64,000 nt of DNA from Hafnia paralvei ATCC 29927 (GCF_001655005.1 NZ_LXET01000054.1:1-64000); one strand, 5' to 3'; numbered from the stretch's first letter, positions 40,781 to 50,438 are shown. Made by a program: numbers and translations. The notes: generated by a model from the letters alone, not told the origin.

Positions 40781-42211
40781 TTACTCGTGCCCCTGACGAA
40801 TGGTTTTTATAATATTGGTGGTTGAGCAGCCATCTTCAAAGTTCAGCACACGCACTTCACCACCTGCAGCAATAACCTCTTTGCCACCAGCAATATCTTC
40901 CGGCTTATAATCGCCACCTTTGACCAGCAGGTCTGGCAAGATTTCAGAGATAATGCGCTGCGGAGTATCTTCTTCAAACGAGATAACCCAATCCACCGCT
41001 TCCAACGCCGCCAGCACAATCATACGCTGCGCCAGCGCATTCACCGGACGCTCTTCGCCTTTTAGTCGTTTGGTTGATGCATCGCTGTTAACCGCGACAA
41101 TCAGGCGATCGCCAAGCTTACGCGCATTAGCTAAATAAGAGACATGTCCCGCGTGGAGAATGTCAAAAACGCCGTTGGTCATAACGACTTTTTCACCACG
41201 CTGGCGAGCATTAGCGACGGCCACTTTTAGCTCGTCTTGACTCATTACGCCAAAGCCCGTCTCGCTGCGTCCACGAATGGCATTTTCCAATTCAATCGGA
41301 GAAACCGTTGACGTCCCCAGCTTGCCAACCACGACACCGGCGCCAGCATTCGCCAAGAAACAGGCTTCTTCCAATGAAGTGCCTGCGGCAATACACGTTG
41401 CCAACACACCAATAACCGTATCACCCGCACCGGTTACGTCATAAACTTCCTGCGCCTGCGTCGGCATGTGCAAAGGTGGCTGGTCGTGCTGCAGTAGCGT
41501 CATGCCTTGCTCAGAACGCGTCACCAACAACGCCGTCAGCTCAAATTCACGCATCAGTTGTAACCCACGTTCGACCAACTCTTCATCGGTTTTGCAGCGG
41601 CCAACAACGGCTTCAAATTCAGACAGATTTGGCGTTAACAACGTGGCACCGCGGTAGCGCTCAAAATCGGTACCTTTCGGATCAATCAGCACAGGTACAT
41701 TCGCCGCACGCGCTAATTGAATCATCTGCTGGACGGAGTTCAGAGCGCCTTTCGCGTAATCGGATAAAATTAGCGCACCTAATTTTGGCAATACGTGCTG
41801 AATTCTGTCGAAGATCGGTTGAGGATCAATACTGCTAAAGCCCTCTTCAAAATCGAGACGAATCAGTTGCTGGTTACGCGATAAAACACGCAGTTTTGTA
41901 ATTGTCGGATGCGTCGGCACAGAGACAAAATCGCATTTAACATTCACTTCACCCAGCTTCGCGCTCAGCGCTCTGGCCGCATCATCGATGCCGGTCAAAC
42001 CCACCAAACGGGCGTTTGCACCAAGGGATGCAATGTTCATGGCCACGTTAGCCGCACCGCCAGGACGCTCCTCAACGGTATCCACTTTTACGACAGGCAC
42101 TGGCGCTTCCGGTGAAATACGGCTGGTGGGTCCATACCAGTAGCGATCTAACATTACGTCACCCACAACCAGTACGTTGGCATGACGGAAATCAGGTAGG
42201 GTTACTTTCAT
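40781..42211 (-). CDS. hldE: Bifunctional heptose kinase/adenylyltransferase HldE
   Basis: It makes ADP-L-glycero-D-manno-heptose precursors for the LPS inner core. It phosphorylates heptose-7-phosphate to the 1,7-bisphosphate and later adenylylates heptose-1-phosphate. The 476-residue fusion has an N-terminal PfkB-type kinase (with DVTGAGDTVIGVLA near 265) and a C-terminal nucleotidyltransferase (GVFDILHAGHVSYL near 350, the HxGH motif). It is divergent from lpxL, another LPS gene, so the 107-bp gap may coordinate core and lipid A synthesis. Confidence 0.97.
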   Translation of the reverse strand: MKVTLPDFRHANVLVVGDVMLDRYWYGPTSRISPEAPVPVVKVDTVEERPGGAANVAMNIASLGANARLVGLTGIDDAARALSAKLGEVNVKCDFVSVPTHPTITKLRVLSRNQQLIRLDFEEGFSSIDPQPIFDRIQHVLPKLGALILSDYAKGALNSVQQMIQLARAANVPVLIDPKGTDFERYRGATLLTPNLSEFEAVVGRCKTDEELVERGLQLMREFELTALLVTRSEQGMTLLQHDQPPLHMPTQAQEVYDVTGAGDTVIGVLATCIAAGTSLEEACFLANAGAGVVVGKLGTSTVSPIELENAIRGRSETGFGVMSQDELKVAVANARQRGEKVVMTNGVFDILHAGHVSYLANARKLGDRLIVAVNSDASTKRLKGEERPVNALAQRMIVLAALEAVDWVISFEEDTPQRIISEILPDLLVKGGDYKPEDIAGGKEVIAAGGEVRVLNFEDGCSTTNIIKTIRQGHE

Positions 42212-42318
42212 CCCCAGACTCCAAAACAGACTAAGATGGCGGCGATATTATCACAAGCGCCGTTATTTCTATTACAATAGGCTCTCAATTCATTGACCGA
42301 GGTTCTGGTTTCTCCGTT

Positions 42319-43248
42319 ATGGCTGACAATCACGTTTACCCGAAATTCGAGCGCGAACTACTGCACCCACGTTACTGGTTAACTTGGCTAGGGCTCGGAG
42401 TGCTATACATTTTAGTCCTCTTGCCCTATCCGTGGCTGTTTAAATTAGGAACGTGGTTAGGCAGAACTGCGATGAAGTTTATGAAACGCCGGGTAAAAAT
42501 TTCTTTGCGTAATTTGGAGCTCTGCTTCCCTGAAATGTCAGAGTCTGAGCGCAAAAAAAGAGTTGCCAAAAATTTTGAGTCCGTAGGTATGGGGCTTATT
42601 GAAACCGGCATGGCTTGGTTTTGGCCAACGTGGCGAATTAACCGCTGGTGTAAAGCCGAAGGGCTAGAGAACATCACCAAAGCACAACAGGAAGGAAAAG
42701 GTGTTTTGCTGATTGGTTTGCATTTTCTCACGCTGGAATTGGGCGCTCGCATTTTTGGCGTTCACAATCCCGGCGTCGGTGTTTATCGCCCGAACGACAA
42801 CAAAGTTGTCGACTGGATGCAAACTTGGGGACGTCTACGATCTAACAAATATATGCTGGATCGAAAAGACGTTAAAGGCATGATCCGAGCGTTGAAAGAG
42901 GGTGAAATTGTCTGGTATGCGCCAGACCACGATTACGGCCCCCGCAGCAGCGTATTCGTGCCACTATTTGCCGTAGAACAGGCTGCGACCACCACCGGCA
43001 CATATATTCTGGCACGTATGGGAAAACCTGCGATTATTCCGTTCAATGCCATTCGAGCCGAAAATGGCAGTGGCTACACCATGATTATTCAGCCACGTTT
43101 GGAAGATTTCCCGCTAGAAAACGAAACCGTAGCGGCAGCAGCGATGAATAAAGTCGTTGAGCAAGAAATTTTACGCGCGCCGAATCAATATATGTGGATG
43201 CACCGCCGCTTCAAGACTCGCCCGAAAGGAATGCCTTCGCGCTATTAG
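42319..43248 (+). CDS. lpxL: Lipid A lauroyl acyltransferase LpxL
   Basis: It adds a secondary acyl chain to Kdo2-lipid IVA, using acyl-ACP, at the inner membrane. The 309-residue protein is slightly closer to E. coli LpxL than LpxP: LHPRYWLTWLG at the N-terminus, the catalytic HX4E motif in HFLTLELGAR, and NKYMLDRKDVKGMIRAL. The start is followed by a hydrophobic anchor (about 23-40). The gene lies next to hldE rather than at its E. coli location. The ribosome-binding site is weak (GAGG, 14 bases away). Confidence 0.9.
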   Translation: MADNHVYPKFERELLHPRYWLTWLGLGVLYILVLLPYPWLFKLGTWLGRTAMKFMKRRVKISLRNLELCFPEMSESERKKRVAKNFESVGMGLIETGMAWFWPTWRINRWCKAEGLENITKAQQEGKGVLLIGLHFLTLELGARIFGVHNPGVGVYRPNDNKVVDWMQTWGRLRSNKYMLDRKDVKGMIRALKEGEIVWYAPDHDYGPRSSVFVPLFAVEQAATTTGTYILARMGKPAIIPFNAIRAENGSGYTMIIQPRLEDFPLENETVAAAAMNKVVEQEILRAPNQYMWMHRRFKTRPKGMPSRY

Positions 43249-43305
43249 CAGCCAGATAATTAATAGCTAAAGAGATACACGGCAACGGTTTCAAGGACGA
43301 AGCCA

Positions 43306-43626
43306 CTAATACCCAAAGACTAAGAAATCCATCGCCCCAACAATGTCATCTCGGCAATAATTCAAGTCATCGACTTGCTCACCCAGTTGGGACAGGGCAA
43401 CCCCCGACATCTGCGGCGTCATCAACAGCACCTCTTGTCCTTCAATCTTAAAGCTCAAGATCAAACGTTCTTGCTCAGCCAACGGCGATGATGGATTTCT
43501 CAATCCCAGCGGGATGACCATTCGAGTAGACAGAGATGACAAAAAATCGTGCTGAACATCCAGAAGATAGGGAAAGCGCTTTGCCGACGCGCGATCCCGG
43601 TTTGCATATACGCAAAACTGGCTCAT
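43306..43626 (-). CDS. ccdB: CcdB-family gyrase-targeting toxin
   Basis: A 106-residue CcdB toxin homologue, which in the F plasmid poisons DNA gyrase by binding GyrA. It has the family landmarks FPYLLDVQHDFL, RMVIPL, LLMTPQMSGV and a C-terminal D-X-G tail. The last three residues are Phe-Gly-Tyr, where F CcdB has the GyrA-critical Trp-Gly-Ile; the tryptophan is therefore replaced. Other chromosomal CcdB proteins tolerate change here, so toxicity cannot be predicted. It overlaps ccdA by one base (TGATG), as in typical toxin-antitoxin operons. Confidence 0.9.
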   Translation of the reverse strand: MSQFCVYANRDRASAKRFPYLLDVQHDFLSSLSTRMVIPLGLRNPSSPLAEQERLILSFKIEGQEVLLMTPQMSGVALSQLGEQVDDLNYCRDDIVGAMDFLVFGY

Positions 43627-43871
43627 CAGAAAGACCTCAGGCCATCACTGAATACGCCATGCTCTTCCACATCCTGATTGTACGCAGCAATGCTTTGACG
43701 ATTATTTGCCAGCCACTGCTGTTGCCCTTTGGCAATCACTGCCCGTTGCAGTGCATCCTCCATCACTGCAGATAAATTGATATTGAGTGCCTTTGCCTGC
43801 TGTATCAGTCCTTGATCGATGCTCACATTAACCGCCTTTTTGCTGCCCGTTAGCAGTGTTTTACGTTTCAT
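43626..43871 (-). CDS. ccdA: CcdA-family antitoxin
   Basis: An 81-residue antitoxin paired with CcdB. The N-terminal half forms a ribbon-helix-helix DNA-binding fold (KKAVNVSIDQGLIQQAKALN), which represses the operon. The C-terminal half is the disordered CcdB-binding tail (QQWLANNRQSIAAYNQDVEEHG, with conserved ending SDGLRSF). It precedes ccdB with a 1-base overlap. An operator-like palindrome lies 12 bases upstream of the ATG. Confidence 0.9.
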   Translation of the reverse strand: MKRKTLLTGSKKAVNVSIDQGLIQQAKALNINLSAVMEDALQRAVIAKGQQQWLANNRQSIAAYNQDVEEHGVFSDGLRSF

Positions 43872-43882
43872 ACTAAAATCTC

Positions 43883-43903
43883 ATGCGCATAAATTATGCG
43901 CAT
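43883..43903 (-). promoter_or_regulatory. Operator palindrome of the ccdAB promoter
   Basis: A 21-bp perfect palindrome with arms ATGCGCATAA / TTATGCGCAT about one central base. A minus-strand -10 TATAAT (43902-43907) overlaps its edge. CcdA bound here would occlude RNA polymerase; this fits the autoregulation of ccd operons. Confidence 0.75.
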
Positions 43904-43956
43904 TATAGAACAACAAAAAGACAAATGAATAAAATTTGCGCACAACTTCTCAAAGA

Positions 43957-46800
43957 TTATATTTTCTCACCCAGCCACTTGGCCCAGCTTTGACGAACCT
44001 GCTCACGCTCGGCAACAAACATATCCAACCCAACCGTTCCTGACTGCTCTTGCAGAGCCAAGTGATGGATCGCATCACGCATCGTGACATATGCTTTGGT
44101 CAGCGCCGCGGCCTCATCATCAGGCATGATGTTGTAGTTTGCCATCAACTCGAAAATACGTACGTTATCAGACCAGCGAGTAAGCCGAGGTTCTTGGGCC
44201 GCGTAGTTCAACACGAGATATTGTGCAATGAACTCAATGTCAGTGATGCCGCCTTCATCTGCTTTAATATCAAACATCTCGCGATGCTTGCCCCCTAAAT
44301 GTTGGCGCATTTTTTCGCGCATCTCACGCACCTCGATCTTCAGCGTATCGCCGACTCGAGGGCGGCATAGGATCTCATGTCGAATGGCGTCAAACTGCTG
44401 ATGGATTTGTGTATCGCCGTAGACTGGGCGGGCGCGCACCAAAGCTTGATGTTCCCATGTCCAGGCCTCGTTACGCTGATATTCTGCGAAAGACTCCACG
44501 GTACTAACCAACATTCCCGACGCCCCCGATGGGCGCAGGCGAGCATCCACTTCGTATAAAATGCCAGAGGACGTTCGGGTACTGAACAGATGCATGATGC
44601 GCTGCGCCAAACGCAGATAGAACTGACGCCCGTCAATGCTACGTTCTCCGCTGGTCATCACATCAGAAGGGCAGTCCAACAGGAAAACCAGATCCAGATC
44701 AGAACTGTATCCCAACTCCCAGCCACCGAGCTTACCGTAGCCAAGCACCGCAAACCCACGCCCTTCTCGTCCTTGCAAGTGAGTCGGTTGACCATAGCGC
44801 GCAACCATATGAGTCCATGCCTGTTGTACTACGGCATCAATCATCGCTTCGGCCAAATAGGTGAGATGATCGCTAACTTTCATCACCGGCAGCGCACCAG
44901 ATATATCACTAGCAGCAATTCTTAGTTGATGTGCATGCTTAAACTGGCGCAACGCCTCAAGATTTTGCTCTTCATCATCGGCGGGAACACGCATCAAATA
45001 TTGGCGCAATTCATCTTGGTAAGCATCCTGCGGCACGGGTTGATACAGCGTGTTGGGATCAAGTAACTCATCCAGCAACAGCGGATAACGAGCCAACTGC
45101 GTCGCCACCATCGGCGATGCCGCACACAGGCGGATAAGCTGGCTCAGCGCAGCGCGATACTCGACCAACAGTTCCAGATAAGTGGTGCGCGTTACGATAT
45201 TTAATAACAAAGGTGTTAGACGTTGCAGTACACGTACAGCATCTTCTCGGGCACAAACTTCACCTAACAACTCTGGCATTAACTGGCCCAGCACTTCTCG
45301 ACCACGCGGACCGATGGTGCGTTTATCCACATCATTACGAAAATCATTGATGCATCTGAGCAGTAACTGACGCGATTCGCCCTCTAACTGCGGAGTAAAA
45401 GGGTCAAGCTCGCTTTCATCAAGCGAATCCTGCCAGAGCGCAGCAAACTGCTCGCTAGGTGCCGTCTCACCGCCTTCATTCCCCTCGTCATCGCCAATAA
45501 GCTCGTTAAAAATTAAACGAACACTGCGCATATGCTGATCTCGCTGTGCCATGAGTTCCGGCCAATCACCAAACCCCATTCCCCACGCTAAACGTGCCCG
45601 ATTCAGCTCATCTGTCGGTAACGTTTGGGTTTGTTCATCATTGATAGCCTGCAGAAGATTTTCCAGACGACGCAAAAACAGGTAACTGCTGAGTAAAGAT
45701 TCAACCTGATCCGGCTGGAGCAGACCAAGCTGGCCGATAGCACGTAAAGAAGGCTGCAATGCCCGTTGTTGCAAACTGGGCTCACGGCCCCCGCGGATCA
45801 GTTGGAAAACCTGGGTGATAAATTCAATCTCACGAATGCCTCCCGCACCAAGCTTAATGTTATCTTTCAAACCCCTGCGCCGCACTTCACGGGCAATCAT
45901 GCTTTTCATGTTTCTCAGCGACTGAATCACGCTGAAATCAATATAGCGGCGAAAGACAAACGGGCGCAAAGTACGGCGTAGCTCTTGGCTGTAGGCATCT
46001 TCGCTGCCGCCCATCAACCGTGCTTTCACCATGGCATAACGTTCCCAGTCGCGCCCTTGCTCCTGATAATAATCCTCCAGCGCAGCAAAACTCAGCACCA
46101 AAGGACCACTGTCGCCAAACGGACGCAACCGCATATCAACGCGGTAGACAAATCCGTCTACCGTGGGCTGATCGAGCGCTTTGATCAAACGCTGTCCCAA
46201 GCGGGTAAAGAACTGCGCGTTATCTAACTCACGCCGTCCTCCCTGAGTTACGCCGCTTTCTGGATAAGCAAAAATCAGATCGATATCCGAGGAGAAATTT
46301 AGTTCTCCACCGCCCAATTTCCCCATACCTAAAATCAACAGCGGCTGTGGCTCGCCCTGAGAATTACACGGTGTTCCCCATTCGGCACAGCATGTTTGAT
46401 AGAGGCGATCGCGAGCAGTAATAATCAGTGTTTCAGCCAGTTCGCTTAGTTGGCGCAACGTATCGCTCGTTTCACACAGATTAAGCGATTGCATCCATGA
46501 AATACGCGCCAGCATATGTCGGCGAAACAGCCGTAGTCCGCGCATTAGGCTGGCTTCATCGAGAGCGTTTACTAATTGTTCGTCTAACCAATTAGCATAA
46601 TTTTGCCACTCGTTAGACGTTGGAGGGGTGTCATGCAGTTGCTGCCACCATTCGGGATGCGTAATGAAATTTTCACTCATGAAGTCGCTTAGCGCGAGAG
46701 CACAAAGCTCCTCAGGAGAGGAAACGGCCAAACGCTCCGAGATTTGCGTGGCCTGAGCCTGCAACAAAGAGGGAAGCGGGCGGGAAGCAAACGCAGACAT
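43957..46800 (-). CDS. glnE: Glutamine synthetase adenylyltransferase/deadenylase GlnE
   Basis: A bifunctional enzyme that adenylylates and deadenylylates glutamine synthetase in response to nitrogen status. The 947-residue protein contains two nucleotidyltransferase domains, with GMGKLGGGELNFSSDIDLIF in the first half and GYGKLGGWELGYSSDLDLVF in the second. Each is followed by a GlnD-like helical domain. I use the ATG at 46800, directly after AAGGGAG; an ATG six codons upstream lacks a ribosome-binding site. It is co-directional with ygiF upstream, as in E. coli. Confidence 0.97.
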   Translation of the reverse strand: MSAFASRPLPSLLQAQATQISERLAVSSPEELCALALSDFMSENFITHPEWWQQLHDTPPTSNEWQNYANWLDEQLVNALDEASLMRGLRLFRRHMLARISWMQSLNLCETSDTLRQLSELAETLIITARDRLYQTCCAEWGTPCNSQGEPQPLLILGMGKLGGGELNFSSDIDLIFAYPESGVTQGGRRELDNAQFFTRLGQRLIKALDQPTVDGFVYRVDMRLRPFGDSGPLVLSFAALEDYYQEQGRDWERYAMVKARLMGGSEDAYSQELRRTLRPFVFRRYIDFSVIQSLRNMKSMIAREVRRRGLKDNIKLGAGGIREIEFITQVFQLIRGGREPSLQQRALQPSLRAIGQLGLLQPDQVESLLSSYLFLRRLENLLQAINDEQTQTLPTDELNRARLAWGMGFGDWPELMAQRDQHMRSVRLIFNELIGDDEGNEGGETAPSEQFAALWQDSLDESELDPFTPQLEGESRQLLLRCINDFRNDVDKRTIGPRGREVLGQLMPELLGEVCAREDAVRVLQRLTPLLLNIVTRTTYLELLVEYRAALSQLIRLCAASPMVATQLARYPLLLDELLDPNTLYQPVPQDAYQDELRQYLMRVPADDEEQNLEALRQFKHAHQLRIAASDISGALPVMKVSDHLTYLAEAMIDAVVQQAWTHMVARYGQPTHLQGREGRGFAVLGYGKLGGWELGYSSDLDLVFLLDCPSDVMTSGERSIDGRQFYLRLAQRIMHLFSTRTSSGILYEVDARLRPSGASGMLVSTVESFAEYQRNEAWTWEHQALVRARPVYGDTQIHQQFDAIRHEILCRPRVGDTLKIEVREMREKMRQHLGGKHREMFDIKADEGGITDIEFIAQYLVLNYAAQEPRLTRWSDNVRIFELMANYNIMPDDEAAALTKAYVTMRDAIHHLALQEQSGTVGLDMFVAEREQVRQSWAKWLGEKI

Positions 46801-46865
46801 AGACACTCCCTTGAACATTCGCCTGTATTCAGGCGGAAAACGGTGCAGAACTCTCCTTCTTTGCT

Positions 46866-46887
46866 CTCTCCAGCGCTCACTGGAGAG
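46866..46887 (-). other. Hairpin between ygiF and glnE
   Basis: Perfect 8-bp inverted repeat CTCTCCAG / CTGGAGAG with a 6-nt loop in the gap of about 120 bp. There is no T-run, so it may be an mRNA processing or stability element. Confidence 0.4.
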
Positions 46888-46924
46888 GAGGCGTATGACT
46901 CAATGCCAAAGAAGGAGCGACGAA

Positions 46925-48253
46925 TCAATGAGTACCATTCAACCAAAATACGGGCTGATCCATGGCATGCTTACGGGTAGATTCAATATATGCTTCCTGT
47001 TTCTGGATGATGGCTTGTTGCAGCGTCTGCCAACCAGATAAATATTGCGCAACATCCTCATCGGGATACGCACCTGACAGCACATGAAACGACAGCAGCT
47101 GGCGAACCAAACGCGTATATTTATCCTGATATTCGCCGCCATGATGCACATGGTCAAAGGCTTCCTTCAGCTCAGCACCGGCACGACCTAACATGATGTC
47201 GGCAAAGCGCTTGAAGGACGCATTCAATTTAGTTTGAGTTTTCTCATTCACATAAGAGCGCCAGCCTGCGGTCGCTATCCAGCAAGTAAGTGCTAACTGG
47301 GTATTCAGATACAACGGGCTAAAACAGACCTTTTGTGCATCTAAACGCGGCGTCGCCAATTGTTCTTCCAGCGCGGTCAGCCCCGCACGCAGCTCAGTGC
47401 TTGCCTTACGCGGTACTAATCCACCGAACAGCACAAAAATCTGTCGCAGCAGTTCAACCGCTTCAAGTACGGTTTTCTGCGCTTTACGGTCACCCTGTAA
47501 CCAAACTTCCTCGTTGGCTTGCCAGTGACGTAGTGCGAAGGTAAAAGCGTCGGTCATGCCCTGTTCGACGCTGGCTTTAGGCGCCACTTTCAGTATTCCA
47601 AGCGGAACAATTTCACGCTGCGGATTGCCTTTTGCCAAATGATAACCCCGCGCGGCTTTACTTAAACTGCCTAAGCGAAGTCCCCCTTCGGCGGTAATCT
47701 CCTGCGCAAAGGCCAGCAAATCTTCGCGGCTACCCGATTTCAGCTCCAGCTCAATCTCATATAGCGGCTCGCTCAGCTCGCCGGCTTTGACCTCGCCTTG
47801 ATCCAACGCAACCTCTATCTCGCTGGAACGGTAAGTAACCACCCACTTTTCACGCGCAAAATGCGTGCTAAATACGGGAGATAGCGCAGCTTGCAATGCA
47901 TCAACATCGCAACCCTTCGGCCAAACTTCTGGTGGAAGCAGACGAATATCTAAATCGGCGCCTTTCAGTTCAACGTTAAACTCAGGTCGCTGGTGCAGGC
48001 CACCAATGGTTTTCCCCGCCGTTTTGAGCGTCATCTCATAGCGATCGCCATAGCCACGAACGCGTAATCCCATGTCATAGCCACGTAACGTGTTTTCAGA
48101 CGTCTCATAATAGATATTGGTCAGTTTTTGAGCCGCCGTATGTACATTTGGCCACGGGGCCAAACGCACAGATAGTTGTTCCGCGACTTCTGGCGTAGCG
48201 ATGAATTTTAGTTCGATTTCTACGGTCATAGCTTCGGTCATAGTTTCATTCAC
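46925..48253 (-). CDS. ygiF: Inorganic triphosphatase YgiF (CYTH-CHAD)
   Basis: It hydrolyses inorganic triphosphate. The N-terminal CYTH domain (about 8-205) has the signature VEIELKF and the polar, charged barrel residues (RGYDMGLRVRGYGDRYEMTLK). The C-terminal CHAD domain (about 220-430) has the conserved histidine-rich helix pattern and SLSKAARGYHLA linker. It precedes glnE on the same strand. The start could also be the ATG at 48241 or 48229; E. coli begins at EIELKF. Confidence 0.93.
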   Translation of the reverse strand: MNETMTEAMTVEIELKFIATPEVAEQLSVRLAPWPNVHTAAQKLTNIYYETSENTLRGYDMGLRVRGYGDRYEMTLKTAGKTIGGLHQRPEFNVELKGADLDIRLLPPEVWPKGCDVDALQAALSPVFSTHFAREKWVVTYRSSEIEVALDQGEVKAGELSEPLYEIELELKSGSREDLLAFAQEITAEGGLRLGSLSKAARGYHLAKGNPQREIVPLGILKVAPKASVEQGMTDAFTFALRHWQANEEVWLQGDRKAQKTVLEAVELLRQIFVLFGGLVPRKASTELRAGLTALEEQLATPRLDAQKVCFSPLYLNTQLALTCWIATAGWRSYVNEKTQTKLNASFKRFADIMLGRAGAELKEAFDHVHHGGEYQDKYTRLVRQLLSFHVLSGAYPDEDVAQYLSGWQTLQQAIIQKQEAYIESTRKHAMDQPVFWLNGTH

Positions 48254-48388
48254 ATTAAGGTTTTACCGAACTATATCAATAAGTTCAGTTTGAAATACAA
48301 AAATTGTGTGCAACACAAAACACATCAGTTAACATGCGCACCCTTCTGACAACTTTTGCGCAGAAAACCATCAAAAGGTGCATGAGTG

Positions 48389-49069
48389 ATGCCAGTAAAT
48401 ACTATTTTAGGATTGTTTGCCAAGTCTCCCCTGAAACCGCTTCAGGAACATGCTAGCCGCGTGCATGAATGCTGCTCGCTGCTGGTACCTTTCTTTCAAG
48501 CCACCGCTCAACAGCAGTGGGATGAAGCCCAACATATTCGTGAGCTGATTTCTACTCTGGAAAAGCAGGCTGACGTGCTTAAACGGGAAATTCGCCTCAA
48601 GTTACCGCGCGGCCTATTTCTGCCGGTTGACCGCTCCGACATGCTTGATTTAGTCACCCAGCAGGATCGTTTGGCCAATCGCGCCAAGGATATTGCGGGT
48701 CGTGTCATTGGTCGCAATTTGCAGGTACCACAGCAAATGCAGGCAGATTTCATGGTCTACCTACAGCGTTGCCTAGATGCTACCACGCAGGCAAATAAAG
48801 TGATCCACGAACTGGACGAACTTTTAGAAACTGGCTTCCGTGGACGCGAAGCATCCTTAGTAGAGCAAATGGTGATGGAGTTAGATCACATTGAAGATGA
48901 CACCGATCATCAGCAGATCCTACTGCGTCAAGCATTGCTCGTCCTCGAACCACAGCATAACCCTATCGACGTGATGTGCCTGTATCAGGTCATGGAGTGG
49001 ATTGGCAGTCTTGCCGACGAATCTCTGCGCGTCGGTTCTCGCCTTGAGATGATGCTGGCTCGCGGCTAA
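48389..49069 (+). CDS. DUF47/TIGR00153 PhoU-like phosphate transport accessory protein
   Basis: A 226-residue helical protein of the DUF47 (TIGR00153, PhoU-like) family. Such proteins are encoded directly before PiT transporters and probably regulate or assist them. Typical elements are the alternating Glu/His-rich helices with EHASRVHECC near the start and ELDHIEDDTDHQQ around residue 170. The ATG is used because it has AAGGTG about eight bases upstream; the codon before it is GTG. It precedes the PiT gene by 52 bases. Confidence 0.88.
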   Translation: MPVNTILGLFAKSPLKPLQEHASRVHECCSLLVPFFQATAQQQWDEAQHIRELISTLEKQADVLKREIRLKLPRGLFLPVDRSDMLDLVTQQDRLANRAKDIAGRVIGRNLQVPQQMQADFMVYLQRCLDATTQANKVIHELDELLETGFRGREASLVEQMVMELDHIEDDTDHQQILLRQALLVLEPQHNPIDVMCLYQVMEWIGSLADESLRVGSRLEMMLARG

Positions 49070-49121
49070 CCCTTGGTTTCTTATTGTTAACTTTAATCTT
49101 TTATATTTTGGACTCACATAA

Positions 49122-50387
49122 ATGGCAATTATTGCTGACCACGGCACTTTGCTGATCCTCATCGCTGCATTTTTTGGCTTGCTGATGGCGATTGGTATCG
49201 GGGCTAATGACGTTGCAAACGCAATGGGCACCTCCGTTGGCGCCCGCGCTATCACCGTCCGTCAGGCGATTATTATCGCCATGATATTTGAATTCGCCGG
49301 TGCCTATTTGGCCGGTGGTGAAGTCACGCAAACCATTCGTAATGGCATTATTGATACTAGCGCGTTTAGCGCTCAGCCGGACGTGCTGATATTCGGCATG
49401 ATGTCATCGTTGCTAGCCGCTGGTATCTGGCTCATCTTAGCCTCGATGATGGGCTGGCCGGTATCAACGACCCACTCCATCATTGGTGCAATTATTGGTT
49501 TTGCCTGCGTATCCGTTGGGCCTGATGCCGTCGAATGGGGCGGCGTGAAAGGCATTGTCGGCAGTTGGATCATTACGCCTCTCATTTCGGGCGTAGTGGC
49601 CTACGGTATTTTCCTCAGCGCTCAGCGCCTGATCTTTAATACCGATAAACCGTTTGCCAACGCCCGCCGCTATGGCCCTATTTATATGTTTTTGACGTCG
49701 CTGGTCATTTTGCTAGTGACCATCAAAAAAGGGTTAAAACACGTTGGATTACACCTGACCAACGGCGAAACGTGGCTTATCTCTATCGCCCTCTCCGTTC
49801 TGGTGATGGTTGGCGGCTACTTCTACCTCGCGCGGAAATCCTTCGTCGATAATGCCGATGAAGAAGACCATTTCCGCGGCGTAGAAAAAGTATTTAGCCT
49901 ATTAATGGTCATTACCGCCTGCGCGATGGCTTTCGCCCATGGCTCCAATGACGTCGCCAATGCGATTGGACCACTTTCCGCCATCGTTGCGATTGTGCAT
50001 GACCCCATCGCACTAGCGTCTACCTCACCTATTGTTTGGTGGATATTACCACTGGGTGGAATTGGCATCGTGATTGGTTTAGCGTTGATGGGACGTCGTG
50101 TTATGGAAACCGTAGGCAGCGGCATCACCGACCTCACGCCAAGCCGTGGGTTCGCCGCGCAGTTTGCCACCGCGTCTACCGTGGTTATCGCATCAGGGAC
50201 TGGGCTGCCAATCTCAACCACGCAAACGCTGGTGGGTGCCGTGTTAGGCGTAGGTTTTGCTCGCGGTATAGCGGCGTTAAATCTCAACGTTGTACGCAAC
50301 ATCGTCGCATCGTGGATCATTACGCTGCCAGCCGGTGCTGGATTGTCGATCGTTCTGTTTTATATTTTGCAGGCGCTTTTTGGCTAA
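49122..50387 (+). CDS. PiT-family low-affinity inorganic phosphate transporter
   Basis: A cation-coupled inorganic phosphate transporter in the inner membrane. The 421-residue protein has about ten to twelve helices and the two inverted-repeat signatures GANDVANAMGTSVG (about 26) and GSNDVANAIGPLSAI (about 275), diagnostic of PiT. It is shorter than E. coli PitA. The ATG follows the DUF47 gene by 52 bases on the same strand, consistent with a two-gene operon. A strong terminator follows. Confidence 0.93.
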   Translation: MAIIADHGTLLILIAAFFGLLMAIGIGANDVANAMGTSVGARAITVRQAIIIAMIFEFAGAYLAGGEVTQTIRNGIIDTSAFSAQPDVLIFGMMSSLLAAGIWLILASMMGWPVSTTHSIIGAIIGFACVSVGPDAVEWGGVKGIVGSWIITPLISGVVAYGIFLSAQRLIFNTDKPFANARRYGPIYMFLTSLVILLVTIKKGLKHVGLHLTNGETWLISIALSVLVMVGGYFYLARKSFVDNADEEDHFRGVEKVFSLLMVITACAMAFAHGSNDVANAIGPLSAIVAIVHDPIALASTSPIVWWILPLGGIGIVIGLALMGRRVMETVGSGITDLTPSRGFAAQFATASTVVIASGTGLPISTTQTLVGAVLGVGFARGIAALNLNVVRNIVASWIITLPAGAGLSIVLFYILQALFG

Positions 50388-50438
50388 TCTGCACTTTTAG
50401 TTAATCCACCACTGAAAGCCAAATAAATAGATAAAACC

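Noticed and set aside
43306..43871. Prophage or plasmid remnant around ccdAB
   Set aside because: No integrase, repeats or other mobile genes flank the pair; it looks like a stand-alone chromosomal module.
44050..44298. Many opposite-strand open frames inside glnE, rpoD, uxaB and other genes
   Set aside because: They are shadows of the real genes on the other strand, with no recognisable protein or ribosome-binding site.
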